A stretch of DNA of 64,000 bases from assembly GCA_032173965.1 (NCBI GenBank), contig JAVUNC010000004.1, forward strand, positions 26,761,001 through 26,825,000, given 5' to 3'. Every line of letters begins with the position of its first letter. Within the stretch, counting starts at the first letter, position 1. This stretch comes from Sitta carolinensis (taxonomy: Eukaryota > Chordata > Aves > Passeriformes > Sittidae). Of this stretch, positions 39,901 through 51,900 are shown piece by piece. The position numbers were made by a program, and so were the translations under genes. Under the pieces are notes generated by a model. It was not told the DNA's origin and made no database searches. It saw only the letters and a program-made list of their open reading frames with translations.

Positions 39901-42900
39901 TGAGCCATGGTGTTACTAATTATTAATGTATAAGCATAATTTTACTTTATCAACCATATGTTCTCTAGGTGCATATTTTGTTGTTGAGATATTTCAGATT
40001 CATTATAAAGGTCCAAATATAAAAGCTATGGCTTCATTATATGGATGTGAAAAAAATGTTGAAAGAGAGTACCATAAACAGCCACAGAACCATATGCAGG
40101 GAAGTATTTTAGATACCACTCTTTTCTATTGTATTAAATTTTCTACCCTTTTGCAGTGAATCATACTGTTATATAAACATTATCAAATGTACATCCATAT
40201 AAGAAAGCAAAATTTGGGTGACTGGGGAGCAATTTTCTGAAAGGAACTGACAGGAATGCATCTGTGTACCTGTTCCCATTAATCAGTGTTGTTCTGGCAA
40301 ATTATATGTAGAAGTTGGAACCATTACTTCTTTTTACTTAGCTTCACTCTCCCTTAAAAGAAAAATCTACTTCCACTACACTGTAGGACCGCTAGTTAGA
40401 AACTGGCAACATTTAGTATAGTGTTGCTCTTTTTGAAGGCAGCAGGACACCCATTGGCAATTATTCCAACACAAATTTCCCCATGCAAATATCAGTACAG
40501 CTTCTTGGAGAAATTTCAAACATTTTCTTTGAATAACCAACAGTAGGTGTAGTGATAAAACTCAGAATGATAACAGAGATTGTTTTTTCTTTCTTTAATG
40601 CTGCCCTAGTGTGTATTTGCTTGCCAACACATCTCTGTTGTTCAGGCAATATGTATAATTTGTTTAGACCTTGTCTCAAGTGTAGTGCTGGCAAATGGAA
40701 ATGGACCTTACAGCGACATTGCTTCCTCTTCATCTTTCAGCTTCAGATTTTGTGTCTACATAACTCAATTTCTTTGCTAGCTGTAAGCACACAGCCTTGC
40801 ATGAATCAGTGGTTTGTGAGGATGATGGGAGAAAAGCATATTGACAGAATAGACTTGAATACACTATGCAGACCATATAAGTCGAAAGATAGTACCTTGT
40901 AGCATACTAAGGAACTCTTAGGCAAAATAAAAAATAAGAAAAAATCAAGAATGAGCTTTTTTACACCCTACAAGAAGTGGGAAACATTTTTAATTTGCAT
41001 GCCCTTCTATAGGAAGTGTATGGCAGATCACAAATGGGACAGTGTGGAGCAAGCACTGTAGAGCTGCACTTTCTTGTCCCTCAAATGCACTTCTGTGTGT
41101 AGTCATAACTGACCTGTAAATTCTGTCATTTTTATGCAATTCAATGGTTTCTCCCTAGAAAGTAAAGACAGCTAGTATGCCAAAGACTTGACAGTTTTCA
41201 TATCTCAACTTTCCCACTGTCTTGTTTTCAAAACCGTGCTCCTTTCCAGACTTCCAAACTCCAGTAAACTAGAGTTCTGTTATCAGAATTTGCACTGGAT
41301 TCGTTTAATATATTTTTTCAGTATCTTTATTTTGTTCAGTTGGATTTGAGGTTTTTGGGATTTTTTACAGTTTAATACTAATGTTTCAGGAAGAAACAGG
41401 GGATCTTAAGAAGAGATAATGCCTTTTACCATGATCTAAGCTACTCGCTGTGGATAAATAAAAATGTACTTGATCCACCCCTGGGACTTAGAGGAAAGCT
41501 TTACATCCACAAGTGTTTTCTTTGTATGCTCTCTTTATCGGTTTTCACTGCCCAGTCCTGTGCCAGAGGCTTTACTGGAGCCATTCTAAATCACCAGGAA
41601 AACTCTACTCAAACCATTTCATATCCTGAGGTGGTTAGCATGTGGCAGCAGTATGATTAGCATGAAAAAAACAACAGCTCTTTCTTCCCTATCACTTGCC
41701 TTTTGGGCATTGCTCATATTTTCCCTGTCTTCAGGTAAAGATAAGGAATACACATACCTACAGCCATGAACTGTTTAAGACAATCAGATTAAAAGCAATG
41801 AGAAAATACTATCAGCTGCAAAACAAGAGAACTGACTTTTCACTTATAAAATCTGTTTAAGAAAAAGAAAAGTTGCCATGAGAACAGCAAAATCTATTGA
41901 AAAGTGCATCTGTAGGCAAATTAAAAAAATAATTTTAAGAAGCAGGTTATCATATTGTCATAATAATGTAGTTAAATATTTTTATTGAATAAAAATCTGC
42001 TGAAATGTGAAACTGGTTCACAGATCAGTAATTGTAGAAGTATGATTTATGCTCAAATTGTTTCAATTTATTTCTTTTCTTAAAACAGTGTCCTATGTCT
42101 TCTAAGTAGATGGAGTTATTTATTGTAAAATTGACAAACCAGTACATTAATTATGAACTTTCCTATCGTATGGAAATAAAAAAAAAGGAAGTGCTATATT
42201 ATATTTTCTTCAAAACTTTTACAATGAATACATTTATTCTTAGAAGCAGTTCCAACATTGCAGCTGCAAATCAGGAGAAATGCAATAGCAGACTTCTTGC
42301 AATAATTGATAAATCAATTGTAAGTAATAGAATTTTTCATATCAGTATTTTTTGAGAGAGGAAGATCTGTTCACATTCAAGAATTGTGTTTGTCACCTGT
42401 TAAAATTATATGTCCAAATGATATCCATTTTTCTGAAACTGAGTCCAAGCTGCACTGTTGTCTTTTTGTGCTTTAGAAACAAAAAAGGTAAACATCATAT
42501 CTTTGATCTTCAGAGCCCAAATAAAATGGGGGTTTTATGCTTTCAGTGTTCATTCTTCATGCCAGCTTTGGAAAATATAATCCTTTTCCTAACCTTTTAG
42601 TATCAGTGAAATGAGTCTGCTGCAACGGCTACTAGAAGCAATCCAGCAATAAGGCCTTCAGCCTTCTGTGGGAATTATGGGGTTTGGATCCCAGAGTAGT
42701 AGATCCTCATGAAATTTAATGTCTGGTGAAGTTATTCACAAGGACAGGACAAATGTCACCTGGCACTGATCTCATGGGGAACTGCTGAAATACAGCATTG
42801 GACCATATTACCTAAAAAGCTTTTGAAAATGTTCCTGCTGTAATCAATAGAACACAGTAGAAGAAGTAGCTGCTCAGAACCATGCACAATACTTTTATCA

Positions 42901-45900
42901 CTTTGCTGCTAATGTGGTTTTAAAGTTTTTGGTACCAACAGCTGAATGTTTTAAATATAATTGTTTCTTTTTTTTTTCTTCTGAGAAAAACTGATAGACC
43001 ATTGACTGTTTAAAATTGCAAATCTGTATGTACTTTTGAGAATATATCTCTAAATTATTTATTTTATTTCATAAACCTAATTTTTGATAGAGTTTTCATC
43101 ATTTGCAACCTTCTCAAAACAATTTAGATGATACAGCTGCCTGTGATGACCCTTCACTTACAGTCAAAGAAGTATGACTACTGAAAAATGCTTTTATATA
43201 TACAAGTGCTTATTTTTGACTACAGGGATGTTCTTCTGTCTTCACCAATGGTGTGGTGTCCCATTTTAAAATTCACTTTGAGCTTAAAGTTTCGTTCTTT
43301 GTCACTGACTATCAGGAAGACTCACTACTGTGTAATTCATATTTTTTTTTATGCATACAGCTTTGAATGTGCCTTTCGTAGAACACATGTTTTTCTAAAG
43401 TATTAATAAAGTATTGCAGTCCACTAAGAAATACTTATAATATTTGTGTATTATTAACTACACTACCGATTTCTTTGGTCATCTACACACACAGAAGAAG
43501 GAGGACTCCAGAAACTACAGGCCTGTCAGCCTCACTTCAGTGCTGGTAAAACCATGGAAGATATAATTCTGAGAAGCATTAAAAAACACCTGGAGTGTTG
43601 CAGTCATCCGTCACAGCCAGCACAGCTTCATGAGCAGAAGTCCTGTTTGTCAAACCTTATTTCCTTCTATGAAAGGGAAACCTAATTAGTTTATCTAAGA
43701 AAATGAGTGGATACAATCTTTTCAGCAACACTTTCAATACTGTCTCTCACAGGATCCTTCTGGACAAAATATTAATAACCAGGCTACCCATGATGGGTGA
43801 GCACTGGCTCACAGGTTGGGCATAGAGGGTTATAATGAATGACATGACACCAGTCTGGTGACCTGTCACAGGTGGGGCTCCACAGGGCTCCATCCTCAGC
43901 CCTGTGCTCTTCTGCATCTTCATAAAACACTTGGACAAAGAACTTGAAGGAATATGATGTAAGTTTACTGGTGACACTAAAGTGGGAGGAGCTTTACACT
44001 CCCTCAAGGACACAGAGGGCTGAAGAGAGACCCTGACAAAACAGAGGGATAAGCAATCACCAACCATATGGAGTTTAACAAGGACAAGGAACAGATTCTG
44101 CATCCTGCTTAACATTTTCAGGAGCAATTTAGAGAGTTAAAACAAGCGGATCTAATATTTTTTTCCCAAACCCTCAGTTGGAATGAACATCACCACACTA
44201 TAATTTCATCATCAAAATTTAAAATTTATATTAATTTTAAACATATTTATGTGTAGATAAGCAATTTGCTTCTGGTTAAAATAATGGCAACAGATGTATT
44301 CAATTCAATGTATTTTTAAGGTTGCAACACAGCTCTGATTATCATCTTTATGGGTAATAACACTGGACCACAATTAGTTATATATTCTTTTTACTATAAA
44401 AAACCCCTTCAGTTTTCTTACTTGATATAGTACTAAACATGATCTCAGTAAAAAAGTGATAAAAAAAAACATATTACCCAAGTGAATTGCCCTTGTATTA
44501 TTGATTAAAATAAAGAAAACCTATAAAATTTTGCCCTTCTTGCCTCTTAGAGTAATGAATGCATTTCAAGTTTGCTTGTCTGAAGCTTTTATACTTTGGA
44601 ACACTGAATTAGTTTAACATGTATTAAATTACTTACAGTGAATCCTCCAATTATATTAAGACACAATCCTTCATTCAGACAGTTGATGCTGAGCAGTCTG
44701 CAGTAGTCAATTACTTCCTCACAGTTCTTTCCAGTGAATCCTGGCATGCAGCTGCAAATACACCAGTGTATTTTAGAGAACTTTTAAAAAGTTAATTGTA
44801 TTTAATTATGTTCCATAACTCTATTAAATAATGTTCTTGTGGTAGCAAAACAGATCTCTTATGTTATTTAAAATAAACAGAATATGTTTTCAAGAAATAA
44901 AAAATCCCTTGCACGATTCTGGATAATTTTGCTTTTTCATAAATCACTACTTTCATTGATTAAAGCATTTGCACACCAATACTTCATAAAATCTTCCACA
45001 AAAAAAATCTAGAACAAGGTAATATTTAATAAACAGTTTTAGCCAAGGTAACAAGGTTTTGGAAAACTATTAGAAAGGATAGGTCAATTTAAGGACCAGA
45101 GAGATTCTTTAATATAAAATAAAAATGTGATAAGTGAGAAATAAGCATCAATCATTGCTAACGAATAAATAGCATAAATAATAAATAAAGACCTGCTTAA
45201 TTATGTAAGGAATAATCTAGAGACTACAATGCATAGTTGTTTATATGTTTGCTTAATTGTAATTCAGTATTTTCTTTAAAGAAAAAAATAGCATCTAATT
45301 TCTGTGACTGTTTGTTAGTTTCATGTGATGCCAATGGAGTGATGGATAATTCATGTATATAAAAGGAACTGCAGAAATATCTTCTGCTTTATGTCAGCAC
45401 TTATTATTAGTAGGAGTAAATCCCTGATGTAGCTCTCCTATGTTAAAAAAAACCTCATATACACAAATAAAAAAGATGAGATTCAAATGGATAATAAGTC
45501 TTACTCAAAAGCAATAATGGAACAATGTAGAAAAATATTTGAATACTTATATCTTAACAGATAGATAATCCTTGTCAAACACTCTCACTATGTTCTTACA
45601 GACTCAGTATATTCTTCTCTCTAAAGGCTATTTCTGGTATCATGGGAAAAAAGAATTAAGAAGAGAAAGGAAATGGCTAGTTAACTGAAAATTTGTGTTT
45701 GTGAATGAATCCAAAAGTAATAGATGGAAATTTCTTTACCTGCTTCTAAGAGGTAGGTTTTTTTCAAAATATTCATTCCAGAAACTGGAAATTAAGATTA
45801 TATAGAATTGCTTTTGGTTGTCGTATGTTCTTGCTCCTAATAGATATGAGATCCAGATGTGTTGCTTATGTTTTCTCATTTAGAGAAAACCTATCCAATC

Positions 45901-48900
45901 CCTGGTTTGAAAATATGTGAAGCTTCTCACAGTTATGCAGCATACTGAAGGGATGTGTTTTCCATAGCAACTACTTAGGCAACAACATTTAATAGAAAGC
46001 CTCTGAGTTAATCATACATTTTCAATCAGTTAAAGGCATCTGTCTATGAGTATGGCTCTGAGTCTGAGGAATGCACAGACACATCTAGCATGTCCAAGAG
46101 CTTATATCACTTTATTAACCTTAGTTAAATGTTAAACTGGTCGGATTTAATCAGAAATCCATGGGAACCAACCACAATTCATGCACAGGACCATTTGGAC
46201 AGAGGTAAACGGATTTGGAAAAACCTTCTGTAAATGGTCATATGCTTTGAGGCTGGTATAGACCCAACCACATGAGGACACTATGCAGGTTGCAATGCAC
46301 CATATAATCCTGACCTTCCTCTTGAAAAAGGTGCTGCATGCAATCATTTTTTTCTTCCATTTAAAGTACTTGGCTTCAAAATTCTTCCAAAGTCTATTCT
46401 TAGCAAAGTTCTAGTTCATGTATTATAGCTAAAAGGAGTTTTTGTAATAACGTTTACATATGAAAGGAATGTAAAATAATAATAAAAAGGTTTTGTATAT
46501 TTTCTTATAATTTTTAAATAACATCTAAAACCAAGTCAGAGCAACTCAGTTACAGTATTTGTTTCTACTGATTTGTTTTCAACAATGATCAGAAGTGAGA
46601 GTTCCTAGAGTTTTTGCTTCAATCTATGCTTATTTCATTAACTAGATAATCTAGTAAAACAATTTTAGAAGTGACTTCTAATAATTTTTATATTTTCTCA
46701 TTTTTTCTGGTTTTGTTTTCTTTTTTATTTGTTGCAATAAACATACCAATGTAAGGAAAGAGAAACATAACCTAACAGGAAAAAAGTTGGTAGTAAAGTT
46801 CCAAAGATGGCACCAACAGAACATATTTTCTCCAAACACCCTTTCACATTTTTTGTGACTTTTTATTGTCTTAAAGTACATGGATAATAGAAGAAGATAG
46901 AAAGCAAACAATCATAGTTTATTGTGATGGATATGCTTGTTTGCTGCCTATTTAAATTCACCTTAAATTTTGACATTTTAAAAAAATACAGCTATTAGAT
47001 TCTTAGCACAAAGTTGTCTGTGATAACAAGACTGAAAAGATGGAATTAGGATACAAGATAGTCATACATCATAACTGAAGTGGGGAAAATTAAATTGATT
47101 CTGTTTGGTTATATGTTTAGAATGGAAAACAACTACTTTCCCAAAGAAGGAAGGATGCGATGAGAAGAAGCTGGGATTGTGTAGGATACAAGAATGAAGT
47201 TTGGACATAAGGAGTACAACATAGCATATAGGGAAGCAAAATAAAAAGTAATGAAGTAAAAAGTTTAATTCAGCTATTATTTGAACTTGCACATGCATTT
47301 GACCTAAACACTAATATTACATTAATTTATGATGTTAAAATGCTATAAAAGTGGATCATGTTGTAGTATTGCATGTACTAATACACTAAATGTAGTATAA
47401 AACACAGTTTATTGTGGAGAGACTAGACAGAGGCATAACATACAGTATATGACAAATTTTTTGGTGATTACCAAAAATTAATCAAACCTTCACTTAAAAT
47501 GATGATGAGCAGCTACAAATCTCCCAAATTAAGGCAACATTATTAATTGTAGGTTTCCTTTGGGTAAAGTGAATTAAAATATGAATCACAGGAAGAAAGC
47601 ATCCAAGTCTGTGATTTTAGAAAACTGAAAATGTCTAACCACTGTTCCTATAGGTCTTTTGAAATCCTCTGTTAGTCAAGTAGCTAACACGCAGAACATG
47701 AATTTAAAAAGAAAATTTTGAATTCTTAAAACAGTAAAGCTTGCTGACTGTTGGACCTCTCTATCTATCAGCACCTCCTCTGCATTTCAGCACTCTGGCA
47801 AGATTGCAGCTCTCACAAACAAAACTACTAAATGTGATTTCCTTGTGAAAAATATGTAATTCATACTGCCTCAAAATGGTTTCTCTCACCTAAATGCCTC
47901 CTTTCGAGTAAAGAGGCATAAATATTTATATTTATTACCTATTTCAGATTAAGTGTTAGAAAACTGATTTTATTTCCACAAAAAATTAGGACAATATTTT
48001 TTATTTATTAAAAAATAATCATAAAATTATTGCAATCAATAATCAATGCCTTTGGGGACTGAATGGCAAAGCTAAGGCAGAATGCTGGAGATTTTGAATA
48101 AGCAATTGAAAAAGGTACTAGATGATCTCATCTGAACACCCTTTCCCATGAAAGGTTGGACCAGAAGATACTTCAAAGTCTCTTTCAACTTGGGCTGTTC
48201 TATGAGTTTCTGATATTGCTGTATATTTATTGTGCTCCAGTATTCTGTGATTGTATTGTAACCCTCTTTGTGCAAACAGAACTGTGAACTTGTGTAAGAT
48301 GTGTCATGTCACCTGTTCTGGATATTTCTTTGTGAAAGATGTGAGTCACTTTCTGGAGTTCTCCTCCTTCATCAAGAATGTCTGATGGGCAGATTGGTTG
48401 CTAGGGTAAACTATGTTGATAGAACACTATTCACAGAATTCTCTCTAAGTTGTTAGTTCCCTTTTAGAGCATTCTTAGTGTTAATGAGCTTATAAACCAT
48501 ACTAATGTTAAATGGGTTCTTAATTGCTCATTTTTACATATTGTTATATTGATCTAAATAATGACTTCCATGCTTATTCTCACATAATATTATCAAAGGA
48601 TAGTTCAACCACAGTGTTTTCTAATAGAAATTTTTATTAAACAATTTCTATGGTGCAATGAGGTTACTGGTACAGACCATTTCCACAAATACTTTTTGGA
48701 ATTATAGATTATTCAATATGAATAACAGGGTCAGGATAATTTTTTATTACTTCTTTTTTTGTTTGGTTTCTGTTAACAAAGGCAATGTACATCTGGATAT
48801 GAATTGTTCATATTATGCATATTTTTAAATGTAAACTTCAACATATTTCATACTAATATACACATATTGTGGGAAAAACTGGCTATATAATAAATGATTA

Positions 48901-51900
48901 GCTTAAATCTGTCTTAGGAACTGGAACATGAACGATAACACTTGTTCTGTGCTTTACATATCTATATGGGATATACTGTATATGAGCTTGCATATGAGTG
49001 TTTATTTGTATGTTTGTATTTAGCAGTGAATGTGAATGAAATTGTTAGGATTTTCTTCTTTGGGAAAATTGTAAACATAGTTCTACTTGTATTTTAATTT
49101 CAAGTCTTCTCAACTGAATTTCTGCTATGCACTGTAACTGTGTTCTATACTTCTGTTCTATTTTTTGCAATATCTAAGGTAATTCATAATATGTTGTCAT
49201 GCTTTTTTGCATCACAGCTTCCAATTCTCTGCTTTTATGAATATCCTAAAATTTGAAAAATATTTACATCGGTAATGTTTATCAGAATTTACTCAGGCAG
49301 CAAGATAAAAGATAAGCAAAGAGGAACAGAATAAACTGTACTCCTTACTGGCATAGAAAAAAAAATAATCTAAAAATCTATTTAAAAATGAAATTAAATT
49401 ATACATTGGATAATTTCTGGTATTTTTAAATGGATAATTTTTAGTGTGGTCTTTTTGAATAAAACAGTTTTTCATATGCTGCTTGAAGGATCAATTTAAA
49501 GTCTTCTAATGCCTGTCTGTGAATTAGAAATTAAATAGATTGCCTTATCTTTTCAGAAACACCATAAACTTCATACTCCCTGAAAGGAGTATGACATGTA
49601 GTAGAACTGTCTCAATGGTCATCAGTGTATTAAAATTTATAATTTTTTTATAATTTTTTTAATAGTATAAATAATGAAATAATTTATAGCCCTTAAATGC
49701 TTTAAATATTTTGTATCACTTTCCAAGGTTTTCAAGAAGCCTAACAGAGTAAAGCACAAAAGACATATATAATTTTTTAGAACAAAAGTTTATATTTTTC
49801 TGTGTTCTCTGTGAATGATGATGTCTTTTCTTTCTGCAATCTGTGTGATATCATCAAGTCAACCAACAAAGCACTGAAATAAATTTCTTACCGGCAGTTA
49901 TAGTTTTGTTGTTGAGCTACACAAGTTGCATTATTTAAGCAAGGCAATAATTCACATGGATTAAGTATTCTCTCACAGAACTTGCCAGTAAATATGGGCA
50001 TACAGACACATGCCACATCCTATAGAAGAGAGGCAAATAAAAAATAATTATTTGTTGTACCCAAGACAATACAAAATTTAGTGTTTATGGTGTTTACATT
50101 CATTACTAGAGAGGTCTTAACTAGGACAGATTTTCATCACATAAAGTAGTCTACAAAGACAGAAGAGTTCTAGTCTCAGATTGGTTACAAACTTTATTTA
50201 GGACAAGTAGAACAGGCCTTCCAGCACAGATTATACCATACCTGTATGGAAATATACCAGCTTTAAAATTGCAGTTTTGTGATCTCATAACTGAGTCAAG
50301 AGGGAGTTTAATAATTAATTTAGGGTTTTTTTCCTCATTTCTGATTTTGTTCCAATGTAATGTTTGCATCTATTAAACAGTAACAGTACACAAGGTATAT
50401 CAGTAACCAAAGAGTGTCTCTAACTAGAGAAGGAAAGAAAATCATGGGTATCCATTTTCTCCTTCAATGTAATGGATAAAGTCTATGTTTCTCTTTAGCA
50501 GGGGGAGACATCTATCAGTTACTGGAATCTCTAATTTGAACAGCAAGAAAAGTAAGTTATTTTACAAAACAAAATATTTCTTAGTCCCACCCTTATTTTT
50601 CTGTGCTCTTCATAAGCCTTCTGAAGTCAGAAAGTAAAGGAAAAAGAAAAGGGGTTTGTTAGCCTAATGAAATTGTAAGTGCTTAGGTGTTTCTTTAGAA
50701 TTGGTCTTAAAAGTTTAATCAGGAAACTTCAACTCCCACTGATACATTTCTATACTTGTGAAACAACCTACCACAACTGTTAGTCTATTGCACAAAATTG
50801 TTTCTGCTAGTGTATCTAGTAGACAAAATATTTAGATGGGTTGCATAACTTTGAAATTTATCAATTTATTCTGAAATTTAGATGCTTCTTTTTCTCTCTG
50901 TGCATGAGTATGTATCACTGCTATGTGATAACTAAGCTTCTGAACTCTTCTTTCACTGTTTTGATTCTGAATAATCACTGCTATTTGCAAGAGTCATGCC
51001 AATGAAAGAACATCAACAATTTATTTTGACAAACTACCAGGCATGACTTTATTATCAAAATGTCATGAGTTCTGCATTAATTTATTCTATTTTACAAAAA
51101 TAAAAAAGCAAGAAATAAAAGGGAATTAAAAAATTCATACTGCATGAAAAACGAGAATAAGAAAATCACTAGTTGATAAAGATCACGAGGCCTCACGTTT
51201 GCGTCAGATGATTTTGTTAGTGAGTGGAAGAAAATAATAACAGGGGCGGGGTAGTTCCTTAAGTGATCACCAAGCAACTGATGTGAAATGGGTGTTTGGG
51301 GACTTTTATCATAAAAACATTATAAATAGGACACACTGAGAAAATGCTATGATTCTTCATGAAGCACACAAAGCTAATTAAAAAATTGACATTAGATTGA
51401 AATGTTTTGACACTTTCACGGAACAGTTTGTCCTGTAAGGTATGTCAAAGCACACGGATGACAGGAAGGTGATTAGAAGCAGACAATATGGCTTCACGAA
51501 GGGTGAATTATATCTGACTAATAGTGTCTTTCAATGATATAGTAATTGCATTGATGGGTAAGGGAAGAGCAACTAATACCATTTACCTTACTTCTGTGAG
51601 ACCTCTGACATCACCTCACGCATCATCATTTTAGCTAAAGTGGTGAGATAGGGGTAAGTTTTAAATGCCCCATCCCTTGAAGTGTTCAAGGTCAGGTTGG
51701 ATGGAACTTTCAGCAACCTGGTCTAGGGTAAGAGATCTCTGCCCACTGCAGAGAAGCTGGAAATACATCATATCTAAATGTTCTTTCCAGCTCAAATCAT
51801 TCTATGATACGATGCTGTAGTTCTATGATTCTCTGTTCAAATAGGAATCTGTAACATCTGTACTTACATTTGGCAAATCGATACATGTACCTCTGTTTTG

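Larger units (their letters stand above)
30754..44636 (-). other. EYS: EYS intron between window exons 3 and 4
   Basis: This 13883-bp intron is the longest complete one here. It holds an LTR (32612-33142), CR1 fragments (33292-33893, 35488-36110, 37251-37559, 43496-44108), an (AATT)n run and an AAAC repeat beside the acceptor. The stretches 36110-37250 and about 39390-39900 are less AT-rich and look like unclassified old repeats. Confidence 0.85.
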
